Positions 52,410 to 61,327 of a DNA stretch of 64,000 bases are shown here, piece after piece; the stretch's first letter is position 1, and each line of letters starts with the position of its first letter. The DNA is from Alphaproteobacteria bacterium (lineage in GTDB: Bacteria; Pseudomonadota; Alphaproteobacteria; Reyranellales; Reyranellaceae). Location of the stretch: positions 124,001 through 188,000 of the forward strand of contig JAFKFK010000009.1 of NCBI GenBank assembly GCA_017307275.1, given 5' to 3'. The notes beneath the pieces were generated by a model. It was not told the DNA's origin. It was given only the letters and a program-made list of their open reading frames with translations, and made no database searches. The translations under genes and the position numbers were made by a program.

Positions 52410-53474
52410 ATGCAGTTTGGTTGGTTGACGCTTGCCATGTCCCCGTCGCCTGACGAAGACGGGGCCCGCATAGATCAGATCGTTGCCCAGGCCTGCGAAG
52501 CCGAACGCTTGGGATTCGCCGACGTCTGGCTGACGGAGCACTACTTCACCGGGGAAAGCGTCTACTGCGACTCACTCATGTTCGCCGCCGCACTGGCGAT
52601 GAAGACCGAGAAGGTGCGGCTGGGCTTTGCCGTGGTGCAAACACCCTTCCACCATCCGGTGCGATTGGCCGTACAGCTCGCCTTGCTCGACAATCTCAGC
52701 AAGGGCCGCATCGACGTCGGAATCGGCAAGGGCACGGCCTACAACGAGTACGAATTCGTCGGCCATGGCCTGCGCAGCAACGACAGCCGCGAGCGCATGG
52801 AAGAGGCTGTCGACATTCTGCAGCGCGCCTGGCGGGAAGCACCGCTGGACTATGAGGGCCGTTTCCACAAGCTGCATGTGCCGGCGATCCGGCCGAAGCC
52901 TGTCCAGCTTCCCGGGCCGCCCCTGTGGCGCAGCGTGATCTCGCCGGGCTCCTTCAAGGAATGCGGCAAGCTCGGCGTGCCGATCCTGACAGCACGCCTT
53001 CCCGTCGAACGCATCAAGGAGCGCTGGGCGACCTATGCTGCCGGCATCGACGAGGGCGGCCACGATGAGAAGACCCGCGCGACGCTGCTCGCCAAGAGCG
53101 CGTTGTGGCGCAACGTCTATGTCGCGGAATCTGACGCCGAAGCCGAGGATGCGCTGGCCGGCCTGCTGGTCGAGACACGCGCGCACATGATGCATGTGCG
53201 TGAGGCGCACAATCCGGCCGATTTCGAGCCCGACCCGGCGGCACTAAATGCCTGGACCGATCCCAAGGTTCCGGATTCCGAGGCGATCCCTTTCGTGCTG
53301 CGCACCGGTTCGCTCTATGGCTCCCCCAAGCGTGTGCGCGAACAGGTGGCCGAATTGCGCGACGTTGGCGTGCAGCACCTGCTTTGCCAGACCGGCTTCG
53401 GTGCCATGAACCATGCGCAGAACCTCGCGTCGATGCGGCGGTTCGGCGAGCAGGTCATGCCGGCATTCGCCTGA
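52410..53474 (+). CDS. LLM-class flavin-dependent oxidoreductase
   Basis: 354 aa from ATG 52410 with GGAGAG upstream; a TTG at 52395 is less likely. Bacterial luciferase-like fold: early FGWLTLAM, WLTEHYFTG, and GRIDVGIGKGTAYNEYEFVG (phosphate/FMN region). Flavin monooxygenase activity with reduced FMN on an unknown compound. Followed 4 bp later by a DUF4269 gene and then a deacetylase gene, likely one transcript. Confidence 0.9.
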   Translation: MQFGWLTLAMSPSPDEDGARIDQIVAQACEAERLGFADVWLTEHYFTGESVYCDSLMFAAALAMKTEKVRLGFAVVQTPFHHPVRLAVQLALLDNLSKGRIDVGIGKGTAYNEYEFVGHGLRSNDSRERMEEAVDILQRAWREAPLDYEGRFHKLHVPAIRPKPVQLPGPPLWRSVISPGSFKECGKLGVPILTARLPVERIKERWATYAAGIDEGGHDEKTRATLLAKSALWRNVYVAESDAEAEDALAGLLVETRAHMMHVREAHNPADFEPDPAALNAWTDPKVPDSEAIPFVLRTGSLYGSPKRVREQVAELRDVGVQHLLCQTGFGAMNHAQNLASMRRFGEQVMPAFA

Positions 53475-53478
53475 ACCA

Positions 53479-54039
53479 ATGGCCTTCTCCTATCTCGAGG
53501 CTTTGCAACGACTGGACCTGCTGGCGGCACTGGCTCGCTTCGATCCACATGTCGCCGGCACGCCGCCCCTCGGACTGGACCTGCCCGGCAGCGATATCGA
53601 TGTGCTGTGCCATGTCGCCGATACCGACGCCTTCGCGCGGACAGTCTGGGACTTCGCCAGCAACCACGAACGATTCGCCATCCATCAGTGGACAGGCGAG
53701 AGACGACCGGTCGTCGCCTCCTTCGTCGCCCATGGCTGGACGATCGAGATCTTCGGTGCGTCCTGCCCAGTAGTACAGCAATCGGGTTGGCGGCATTTCA
53801 CGGTAGAGCGTCGGCTGCTGATGTTGGGCGGCGATATCTTTCGCACGGCAGTCATGGAGCGTCGTCGCGGTGGATTGAAGACCGAACCAGCTTTTGCCGA
53901 GGTGTTGGGTCTCGCCGGCGATCCTTATTCCGCCCTGCTCGACGTCGAAACGAGGTCCGATGCTGATCTCGTCCGGTTGCTGAACAGTAGCGGATTTGCT
54001 GTCACAGTGGCGGGCACAGGCACTCGTGGAGAAGAGTAG
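53479..54039 (+). CDS. DUF4269 protein, nucleotidyltransferase-like
   Basis: 186 aa. GLDLPGSDIDVLCHV resembles the GSDxDV metal motif of minimal nucleotidyltransferases, consistent with DUF4269. A later Asp (WTIEIFG has Glu instead) is uncertain. The substrate and function are unknown. It sits between the LLM oxidoreductase and deacetylase genes, its stop directly followed by the next ATG. Confidence 0.8.
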   Translation: MAFSYLEALQRLDLLAALARFDPHVAGTPPLGLDLPGSDIDVLCHVADTDAFARTVWDFASNHERFAIHQWTGERRPVVASFVAHGWTIEIFGASCPVVQQSGWRHFTVERRLLMLGGDIFRTAVMERRRGGLKTEPAFAEVLGLAGDPYSALLDVETRSDADLVRLLNSSGFAVTVAGTGTRGEE

Positions 54040-55011
54040 ATGGTAGAGCCGATTTCACCCGATGGACCGATCCGGCTTGCCATCAGCATGGATGACCTTC
54101 TGCTGTGGCCGGACATGCCGTTGGCGTCGGGCTACACACATCTTGGCATCACACAGGCCATGACCGACGCCATGAAACGGCACAAGGTCGCTGGCACCTA
54201 CGCTTTCTCGGCTACCAGCCCGGCCGAAGGACGGCCCGACCTCTTCCGCACTTTCGATCACTGGGTCGAGGCCGGGCATCACATTGCCAACCACACCCAC
54301 CATCACGCGAATCTGAACTGGGTGACGGTCCCGAAGTATCTCGCCGACATCGAGCGGACCGAGACCTTGATCCAACCCTGGTCGAGCCGTGTGCCCACGC
54401 GATATTTCCGCTATTGCATGGACAATTGGGGCAACACGCCGGAGAAGCACGAAGGCGTGAAGGCCTACCTCGATCGCCACGGCTTCACGCCGGCGCCGAT
54501 CACCATCTGGTTCTACGACACCGAATTCCTGGCGCCGCATTGGCGGGCCACCAAGGCCGACGACACCGACGGGCTGAAGCAGGTCCGACGCCTGTTCGTC
54601 GACACCGCCGAGCGGCAGCTTCGCGTACAGGCTGCCGCGGCGCGCGCCATGTTCGGGCGGGATCCGGCGCATATCTGGCTGATCCACGGCACACCGCTGG
54701 CCGCCGACTGCCTTGGCGAAATTCTCGATCGCTTTCAGGCAGCCGGCGTCGAGTTCATTTCGCTCGAAGAGGCGATGGCCGATCCGTTCAACCGGGAGCC
54801 GGTGCCGATCGTCACGCCGCGGTTCCTCAATCAGGTACAGAAATGGGCGGCGCTGAAAGGCGTGGCCATCGAGGATTGTCCGCCGGCGGTCTTCGAGGAG
54901 ATCGACCGCATCTCGCCGATGCCAGGCCACAGCACACCCGAAGTCATGGGGCGCGTCTTCCGCGCCATCTCCGACAGCATGGAAGGCGTCTTCATCCCGA
55001 AGATGTACTAA
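54040..55011 (+). CDS. Polysaccharide deacetylase (NodB-type) family protein
   Basis: 323 aa without signal peptide. NodB signs: ISMDDLLLW with the Asp pair and NHTHHHANL with the HxxxH metal ligands; DWGN-like WGNTPE in motif 3. The C-terminal part has IHGTPLAADC (catalytic His). Lack of a signal suggests a cytoplasmic small-molecule amidase (as in allantoinase PuuE relatives) rather than a cell-wall enzyme; this is inference. Directly follows the DUF4269 gene without gap. Confidence 0.85.
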   Translation: MVEPISPDGPIRLAISMDDLLLWPDMPLASGYTHLGITQAMTDAMKRHKVAGTYAFSATSPAEGRPDLFRTFDHWVEAGHHIANHTHHHANLNWVTVPKYLADIERTETLIQPWSSRVPTRYFRYCMDNWGNTPEKHEGVKAYLDRHGFTPAPITIWFYDTEFLAPHWRATKADDTDGLKQVRRLFVDTAERQLRVQAAAARAMFGRDPAHIWLIHGTPLAADCLGEILDRFQAAGVEFISLEEAMADPFNREPVPIVTPRFLNQVQKWAALKGVAIEDCPPAVFEEIDRISPMPGHSTPEVMGRVFRAISDSMEGVFIPKMY

Positions 55012-55020
55012 CCAACCTTC

Positions 55021-56181
55021 CTAGATCGACAGGTCGAGCAGGTTATAGTCCTTGATGCCTGCCCGGGCTGCATCGTCCCAGCGATAGGTCTCACCTGCTT
55101 CGGCATGCAGGCGGTAAGTGAAGGGCGTCTCCTGCGGGAAACGCTTGCGGCGGGCATCGATGGCGTAGCCAATCACTTTGGCGCGCTCGTGGATACGCTG
55201 GATATCATAGACGGCCGGCTTGTTGTGGACGCCACCACCCTTGATGCCCAGCACCGACTTGCGGCGATGGAAACCGAAGTTCACCGTCACCCGCCAATCC
55301 TTGCTGGTGTTGGCGAAGGAGCCGTGCAGCGCCTGACGGTTGGTGATGCAGACATCACCCGGCTTGCAGACCATCGGCACTGCCTCGGGCAGCCGCTCAC
55401 TGCCAGCCTTTGCGATCACCGACTTGATGTCGATCTTGCCCTGCTTGTGCGAGCCCGGCACGACCCAGACGCCGTTGGCCGGCGTACAACCATAGAGCTG
55501 CGCCATGAAGTTGAAGCCGTGCACGCCCTCGTCCCAATCGGGACTGTCCCAGTGGGTGACGCCATCCTGGTGCCAGGCCACGGAGGCACCGCGGCCCGGC
55601 TCCTTGATGAACAGCGCTTCGTTGAAAGGCGCAAAGTCGGGTCCGTTGATTGCCGCAGCAACGGCGAGAAGCTGCGGGTGGCCATAAACCCGCAGCGCCG
55701 CTTCCGAGAACTGTAGCGAACCTAGAATGAGGTAGACGATCTCCTTAGGGGCATCGGCGGCAGCCTTCGGCTCGAACATCTTCACCTGATGACGGCCGTT
55801 GGCGAGCGTGGTGCCGCCGAACGGATCGCCGAGCGGCTTGGACCAGAGCAGGTTCGGCCCCGCGCAATCCGCGCCTAGCGCGGGGCGCCCCTTCGCATCC
55901 AGCGGCGCACCACGCTCGATCGGCAGCCGGTCGAGAATATTGTGCAGATCGCGCTCGATGTCGGCCAGTTCCTCCGGCTTCAGCACGCCTTCAAAGACGT
56001 AGAAGCCGCACCGCCAGTAGGCTTCGACGATCTCCGGATGCAGGGCGCCGTCGACCGTAAAGCGGATCGGACCGCGATTGCCCAGCGTATAGGCTCGTTT
56101 CTCGCCGTCACGAAGGTAGGCCTGCATCGCGGCCTCTTCCGGCCCGTAGTCGGCCGTGTGATCGAGCACCGTCTGGTCCAT
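55021..56181 (-). CDS. Phytanoyl-CoA dioxygenase (PhyH) family protein
   Basis: 386 aa. The iron ligands appear as VAWHQDGVTHWD (HxD) about residue 205 and LHGSFANTS (distal His), with Arg (WRVTVNFGFHRR) for 2-oxoglutarate. Members hydroxylate diverse small molecules with Fe(II)/2OG. Located 12 bp downstream of a periplasmic binding protein gene on the same strand, so may process the imported compound. Confidence 0.9.
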   Translation of the reverse strand: MDQTVLDHTADYGPEEAAMQAYLRDGEKRAYTLGNRGPIRFTVDGALHPEIVEAYWRCGFYVFEGVLKPEELADIERDLHNILDRLPIERGAPLDAKGRPALGADCAGPNLLWSKPLGDPFGGTTLANGRHQVKMFEPKAAADAPKEIVYLILGSLQFSEAALRVYGHPQLLAVAAAINGPDFAPFNEALFIKEPGRGASVAWHQDGVTHWDSPDWDEGVHGFNFMAQLYGCTPANGVWVVPGSHKQGKIDIKSVIAKAGSERLPEAVPMVCKPGDVCITNRQALHGSFANTSKDWRVTVNFGFHRRKSVLGIKGGGVHNKPAVYDIQRIHERAKVIGYAIDARRKRFPQETPFTYRLHAEAGETYRWDDAARAGIKDYNLLDLSI

Positions 56182-56193
56182 CGCACGCCTCCC

Positions 56194-57390
56194 TCAGTCG
56201 ACGTAATCCCAGCTCGTTCCGTTGAAGCGCTGCAGCTTCATGTAGTTGATGACCCGGTAATCGGTCGGGCTGGTGTTGATGCGGCTCTCCGGCAGCAGCA
56301 GCCCGACACGGAAGTTCTTCAGGTTGGCCGCCTGCGCCATGATGTTCTCGCGCGTGAGGTTGTCGCCGGCCTGGCGCAGCACCTGTTCGAGCGTCTGGGC
56401 ATAGGCGTATCCCGCGGCGTTCAAAAAGTCGGAGAGTTCTGCGCCCGGCATGTTCTCGTTCATCCAGGCAACCCATGCCTTGACGTCCGGATCGTCCTTC
56501 CATTGCGGGTCGGTCACGTCCTTCATGAAGCCCGCCGTCAGAATGCCCTTGGACTTCTCCAGCCCTGCCGGCTTGAAGGTGGCGCCGACCGAGGCGGCCC
56601 CGAGATGCAGGTAGGTCGCGGGCTTCCAGGCGAGATCGTCCATCTTGCCGATCGCCTGGGCCGCCTGCTTGGCATAAGTGAAGAGGAACAGCGTATCGGC
56701 GCCCGTTGCCTTGAGCGCGATCAACTGGCTGTCGATCGTCGGGTCGGTCGGCTGGAAATTCTGCGTGCCGACGATCATGGTCTTGGCCTTGTCGCCAAGT
56801 GCCATCTGCAAGCCATGCAGCATGTCCTTGCCGAAATCGTCGTTCTGGTAGAGCACCGCCACTTTGGCATTGGGCGCCTTGGCCAGAAGATGCTTGGCGT
56901 AGAAGGCCGTCTCCGACTGCAGGTTGGGTTGCCAGCCCATCGTCCAGGGGAACTTTGCCGGATCGTTGAAGGCCGTGGCGCCGGCGGCGATGAAGAGCTG
57001 CGGTACCTTCTTTTGATTCATATAGGGCCGGATCGCCATGTTGAGCGGCGTACCCAGCACGTTGAACACCAGGGAGACCTGATCGCTTTCGACCAGACGA
57101 CGTACGTTCTCGACTGCCTTGGGTGGCGAGTAGCCGTCATCGAGTGTGATGAAGGTGATCTTGCGGCCGTTGATGCCGCCCTTTGCGTTCAGCCATTTGA
57201 AGTAGGCTTCCTCGACCTTGCCAAGCTGGCCATAGGCCGAGGCAGGACCGGAATAGGCGATGGTCTGTCCGACCTTGATCTCGGTCGCCGAGGTTCCGGG
57301 CCCGTACTTCGGCTGCGCGAGCGCCGATCCCGCTCCGAACGAGACGATAGAGAGCCCGGCGACCAGCGCCGCCGTTCCAAAAAGCCGCAT
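56194..57390 (-). CDS. ABC transporter substrate-binding protein, branched-chain amino acid type (Peripla_BP_6)
   Basis: 398 aa. Signal peptide ends near ALAQ. EIKVGQTIAYSGPASAYG is the typical first strand for LivK-like proteins, followed by DDGYSPPKAVENVRRLVE. It binds a small ligand in the periplasm (amino acid, aromatic acid, amide). No permease genes nearby. It is followed by a PhyH gene after 12 bp. Confidence 0.92.
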   Translation of the reverse strand: MRLFGTAALVAGLSIVSFGAGSALAQPKYGPGTSATEIKVGQTIAYSGPASAYGQLGKVEEAYFKWLNAKGGINGRKITFITLDDGYSPPKAVENVRRLVESDQVSLVFNVLGTPLNMAIRPYMNQKKVPQLFIAAGATAFNDPAKFPWTMGWQPNLQSETAFYAKHLLAKAPNAKVAVLYQNDDFGKDMLHGLQMALGDKAKTMIVGTQNFQPTDPTIDSQLIALKATGADTLFLFTYAKQAAQAIGKMDDLAWKPATYLHLGAASVGATFKPAGLEKSKGILTAGFMKDVTDPQWKDDPDVKAWVAWMNENMPGAELSDFLNAAGYAYAQTLEQVLRQAGDNLTRENIMAQAANLKNFRVGLLLPESRINTSPTDYRVINYMKLQRFNGTSWDYVD

Positions 57391-57486
57391 GCGCTTCCTC
57401 CACTTCTTTATTGGGAGAAAGCCTAGGCTCGTCGGTGTGGCCGCGCACGCCTACAGGCGCTACCAATTTCGCAAGTCAGATCGACA

Positions 57487-57518
57487 GGCAGCGGCCGGGT
57501 ATGTCCCGGGCCGCTGCC
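57487..57518. terminator. Hairpin between the two binding-protein genes
   Basis: GGCAGCGGCC (57487-57496) pairs with GGCCGCTGCC (57509-57518), plus GGG/CCC after one bulged base; loop TATGT. It lies 43 bp beyond the 57561 gene end (minus strand). Confidence 0.6.
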
Positions 57519-57560
57519 GATCTAGGCCGAATCGTCTCTCTGTCGACGCCAACCCGCCGT

Positions 57561-59150
57561 TTACCGCTCGAGCCAGACCTCGTCGAAGCGCCAGTTGTTG
57601 TAGATGCTGTTGACGTGGAGGGTGATGTTCTTCACCGCCGGCTGCCAGCAACCGGCGATCCGGCCATAGGAGATGATCGGCCGGGCGATATCCTCCTGCA
57701 GCTTACGGTCGATCTCCCACACCATCTTGAGACGCTTCTGCTGGTCGGGCTCGCGCGACTGTTCCTCGAAGAGTTTGGTCATCTCCGGATTGCAGTAGTT
57801 GTTGTAGTTGCGCAGCGATCCGCAGGCGTAGTTTTCGAACAAGGTGACATCGGGATCGTCGACGGCGCTGCCGCTCAGGTTCAGCGCGACCACGTAATCC
57901 TTCTTGAACACGCGATTGTAGTAGACCGAGGTATCGATGATCTCGAGCTCGCCATCGATCCAGATCTGCTTGAGCTGGTCGATCAGGATCACCGCCGGAT
58001 CCTTGAAGGTCGCGATGTTACGTGTGCTGACCTTAAGCTTCACCCGCTTGTCGGGCCCGAAGCCCGCCTGCTTCATCAAGGCGCGTGCTTCCTCCCGGTT
58101 CTTCTCGACATCGCCGTAGCCCACGAAAGTCTTCAGCACCTCCGGGGGCACGCCCCAGTTTCCGTCGGGCGGCGGCAGCATCGCCCCGCTCATCTTGCCT
58201 TCGCCTTCGCTCAGGATATCGATGAAGGCCTGACGATCGAGCACCAGGGCCAATGCCCGTCGCACCTTCGGATCGTTGAACGGCGCCACCTCGTTATTGA
58301 CGATCAGGTTGGTACTGACGCCACTCTCCCGCATGGTGCACTGCGCCTGCGGAGCGTCGCGTTTGATATTCTTCAGCAGCGGGACCGTGATATCGGCCGG
58401 GAAAGTCATGTCGAACTTGCCGGCGATGAAGGAGAGCATGCGCGTCGAGCGGTCAGGAATGATCGAGTACTCGATACCGTCGAGATAGGGCCGTCCCTTC
58501 TTCCAGTAGTCGGGATTCTTCACGAGCTTGATGCCTTCGTTCATCTTGAACTCGGCCAGCTTGAAGGGCCCCGTGCCGACCGGCTTGCGGCGCATATCGG
58601 CCGAAGGAATGTGGCAGGGATAGATAGGTGTGTAGCCCGAGGCGAGGAGTGCCAGCAGAGACGGCTGCGGCTGCTTGAGATGCAGAGTGACATCAAAATC
58701 GCCGCCGGCTGTCGCCTTCTCGACATTGCCCCACCAGGCCGAGCGGGGATTGCGGCGTAGTTTGTCTGCGCTGAGCAGCAGGTCGAAGGTGCAAACGACA
58801 TCCTTGGACGTGAACGGCTTGCCGTCATGCCACTTCACACCCTCGCGCAGCTTGAAGGCGAGTTGCTTGCCGTCACCGCTCCACGACCAGCTCGTGGCAA
58901 GATCCGGTACGATAGACTCGAAGCTGTTCTTCGCCACGTTCTGGTCGAAGACGACCAGGTTGTTGTAGAGCGCCATGAACGGCACTGCGACGGACACTGT
59001 TGCTTCTTCGTGGATCGATGCGCTGGGCGGCGTATCCATGTGCTGGATCTTCAGCACGCCACCCGTCTTCTGGCTCCAGCCAGAACCTGGAGCCAAAACC
59101 ATTACGGCCGCCGCAGCGGCCAGGGCGAAATACCCTGCCCTCGTCCTCAT
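57561..59150 (-). CDS. Peptide-type ABC transporter substrate-binding protein (SBP_bac_5)
   Basis: 529 aa with signal peptide (GYFALAAAAAVMVLAPGSGW, cut near WSQ). LREGVKWHDGKPFTSKDVV is the SBP_bac_5 hallmark; GTGPFKL and YDWK-like NPDYWKKGRPYLD follow. No permease or ATPase genes adjoin it, unlike the 35-kb system. Likely ligand: peptides or similar. Its transcription ends at the hairpin at 57487. Confidence 0.92.
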   Translation of the reverse strand: MRTRAGYFALAAAAAVMVLAPGSGWSQKTGGVLKIQHMDTPPSASIHEEATVSVAVPFMALYNNLVVFDQNVAKNSFESIVPDLATSWSWSGDGKQLAFKLREGVKWHDGKPFTSKDVVCTFDLLLSADKLRRNPRSAWWGNVEKATAGGDFDVTLHLKQPQPSLLALLASGYTPIYPCHIPSADMRRKPVGTGPFKLAEFKMNEGIKLVKNPDYWKKGRPYLDGIEYSIIPDRSTRMLSFIAGKFDMTFPADITVPLLKNIKRDAPQAQCTMRESGVSTNLIVNNEVAPFNDPKVRRALALVLDRQAFIDILSEGEGKMSGAMLPPPDGNWGVPPEVLKTFVGYGDVEKNREEARALMKQAGFGPDKRVKLKVSTRNIATFKDPAVILIDQLKQIWIDGELEIIDTSVYYNRVFKKDYVVALNLSGSAVDDPDVTLFENYACGSLRNYNNYCNPEMTKLFEEQSREPDQQKRLKMVWEIDRKLQEDIARPIISYGRIAGCWQPAVKNITLHVNSIYNNWRFDEVWLER

Positions 59151-59283
59151 ACAGTCTCCTCCTCACGCAGGCCGCGTTAACGAAGTCGCGGCACCATTCA
59201 GTTGGCGTGAGTATGGAGACCTGTCCGAATTTCACAAACTCTGCAGAGCGATATCGGATGAACGCTCCCGTCGCCGACGAGCG

Positions 59284-59733
59284 TTACGGGCAATCGCCGA
59301 GACGCTTGCCGCTCAGCACAGCGTTACCCTTGATCGTCGTGCCGGACTTATCCTTCGCTTCGATCTGGCCCAACCCCTCGTAGCTCGTGGCGCTATAAGT
59401 AACTTCGGCCTTCGCGGTAATGCCTGCGAGTGCATCGGAAGGCGGGCAGACCAACGTGGCAGACAGAACACCTGCTTTCTTGGGCCCTTCCGCGTACGTG
59501 CAATTATGTTCCTTCATCTCGGCCGGAGTCGGAAAGAACAGCCGCTCGAGCTTGGCATCGTCGCCTTTGAGGCAAACCTTCTTCGATGTGGCAGGCGTAG
59601 GTTCCAAGCCTTCCATCGTGGTCTTCTCCGTAGCTTCCCACTCACCGGCCTGAATGGTGGTCTCGGCATGGGCGACACCGACGATCGCCGACGCGACCAG
59701 GATTGCAGTTACTCCAAACAGCCTCATTTCCAT
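59284..59733 (-). CDS. DUF3617 family periplasmic protein
   Basis: 149 aa. Signal peptide ends at AHAE. ETTIQAGEWEATEKTTMEG and KKVCLKGDD, with Cys in CLK, HNCTYA, LVCPP and GDCP, match DUF3617 (four Cys). Function unknown. Ends 133 bp from the SBP_bac_5 start. Confidence 0.83.
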   Translation of the reverse strand: MEMRLFGVTAILVASAIVGVAHAETTIQAGEWEATEKTTMEGLEPTPATSKKVCLKGDDAKLERLFFPTPAEMKEHNCTYAEGPKKAGVLSATLVCPPSDALAGITAKAEVTYSATSYEGLGQIEAKDKSGTTIKGNAVLSGKRLGDCP

Positions 59734-59766
59734 CTCCGTGAGTTGGCCACCACTATACCCGATCGC

Positions 59767-60138
59767 CTATTGCGGTTGAGCGTCGATCCAGTCGCGGGCG
59801 GCCTTGAGAGTTTCGAAAATCTTGGTTCGGCGATCGGCAGCCGCCAAGGCGCCGAACAACCGAGCAAGCTCGTGCGTCTTGTCTGCAGCCGCCACGATCG
59901 CAAGTGCGCCGATCTTTCCCTGGCCATGAAAGGTGCGCAGCCGAACGCCCAGCACCATCATCTCTTCATCGGTCATCGCCAAACGAGCTTCGCTGCCATC
60001 GAACAGCTTGCGATAGGGCATCGTGCCCGCCGCAACGACGGCGTTGAGATACTCGACAATCTCCTTCAACGTGATCTCGCCTTCGGCCGTCGCGAGAAGC
60101 ATCTGTCGCGACTGATCGACAGTCCAACGAATGGGCAT
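59767..60138 (-). CDS. SpoIIAA/STAS-like small protein (tandem paralogue A)
   Basis: 123 aa, no signal peptide. PIRWTVDQSRQMLLATAEGEIT, YRKLFDGSE and a C-terminal helix FETLKAARDWID give an alpha/beta fold similar to SpoIIAA-like/STAS proteins of unknown function. About 40% similar by eye to the product of the gene immediately upstream (60157-60531), indicating tandem duplication. Confidence 0.72.
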   Translation of the reverse strand: MPIRWTVDQSRQMLLATAEGEITLKEIVEYLNAVVAAGTMPYRKLFDGSEARLAMTDEEMMVLGVRLRTFHGQGKIGALAIVAAADKTHELARLFGALAAADRRTKIFETLKAARDWIDAQPQ

Positions 60139-60156
60139 GCACCGTAGCCTTCGACT

Positions 60157-60531
60157 CTACTTCGGGAAACTATCGATCCAGCGACGCGCAGGTTCAATCG
60201 ACTCGAACACGCGCATCGGGCGATCCGCTGCTGCAAGAATACCGAGGATGCGCGAAATCAATTCGCTCTTGTCGGACGGCATGACGATCGCCAACGGACC
60301 GAGCATTCCCCCCTTGGAATGACGATCGCGGATCTGCACGCCGATCGCCAACAGATCGTCGGTACCCATCGACGTGTCGCCGTTGCTGGCGTCGAACAGC
60401 TTGCGATAGCCCATTGCATTCGCGCCATCGAGCACATGCAGGTAATGCTCGATCTCGGCGCGCGTCACGTCTCCATCGGCGACAGCGACGACGAGATGGT
60501 CCCTGGAATCGATCGTCCAATGGAGAGACAT
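60157..60531 (-). CDS. SpoIIAA/STAS-like small protein (tandem paralogue B)
   Basis: 124 aa from ATG 60531. LHWTIDSRDHLVVAVADGDVT, YRKLFDASN and FESIEPARRWIDSFPK align with the downstream paralogue. The longer frame to 60561 gives no homology gain. Function unknown; 18 bp from its partner, so co-transcribed. Confidence 0.72.
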   Translation of the reverse strand: MSLHWTIDSRDHLVVAVADGDVTRAEIEHYLHVLDGANAMGYRKLFDASNGDTSMGTDDLLAIGVQIRDRHSKGGMLGPLAIVMPSDKSELISRILGILAAADRPMRVFESIEPARRWIDSFPK

Positions 60532-60585
60532 GGCGGAGTTTTGTGACAGCCAATGCCGCAAAAGGCCAGAGAATCCGGCATTTCA

Positions 60586-61218
60586 TCACTCTCCAAGGCT
60601 CGGCCATTTCGCTGAGAGTGTAGCGGCCATGGCATCGACCCAGGCCGACATCAGACGCTCGCCCTTGAAAGCTGTCGCCTGACTGGGATCGCCGGGACCT
60701 GCCGATGGCACCGGACGAACGCTTCGTGGGGCAAGCGCCAGGACGATGGACGTCTCAAATTCACTGGCCGACTCACCGTCGAGACGCTCGATCAATGCTT
60801 CGGCAGCAGTACTCATGTTCTCCGCTCGGAGCACGAGCACATCATCCAACTCACCAGGAAGCTCTTCGACTGAGGTTCCAATATAGAGAAGAGCGATACG
60901 CCTCGCCCCCTGAGCATGGAGTCCGTCGACGATCTCCTGAAGCAATTGTTTGAACGTCTCACGCCGCAGGTGCTGGCTGCCGGCAAGAGACGCGTAGGCG
61001 GGGTGGATGCCAAAGCCCACCACAGGCGCCACGACTATCGGCAGCCGCTCGATCAGCCTTTGCCCCAGGGCGCGAGCTATGAATGTGTCCGTACCGAGCG
61101 GCAGATACCTTCCATGGGCCCGGCTAGCGGCGGCGACAGGAATGACGACCACGTCATCTCGATCGAACCGAACCTTGGCCTCGGGCCAGGTAAGATCCTC
61201 CAACCAGACGCCCTTCAT
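60586..61218 (-). CDS. Creatininase family protein with altered metal site
   Basis: 210 aa from ATG 61218 (GGGAGG 9 nt upstream). The family region is recognisable as RAHGRYLPLGTDTFIA, with HG and the ligand Asp, but the usual EQH is RAH, so the Glu metal ligand is missing; the usual GxSxEH segment is here GIHPAYASLAGSQHLR. Normal members hydrolyse cyclic amides (creatinine, formylaminopyrimidine). Activity is therefore questionable. Confidence 0.75.
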   Translation of the reverse strand: MKGVWLEDLTWPEAKVRFDRDDVVVIPVAAASRAHGRYLPLGTDTFIARALGQRLIERLPIVVAPVVGFGIHPAYASLAGSQHLRRETFKQLLQEIVDGLHAQGARRIALLYIGTSVEELPGELDDVLVLRAENMSTAAEALIERLDGESASEFETSIVLALAPRSVRPVPSAGPGDPSQATAFKGERLMSAWVDAMAATLSAKWPSLGE

Positions 61219-61327
61219 TCCCACACGCCTCCCGGACACGCATACGGCCGACGGATGCGTATCCGGGATGCTGGGGCTGCGCCAATGCAAAAAGTGCCGG
61301 CGATTGGCCTGTGCTAGGGTTGGCGCA

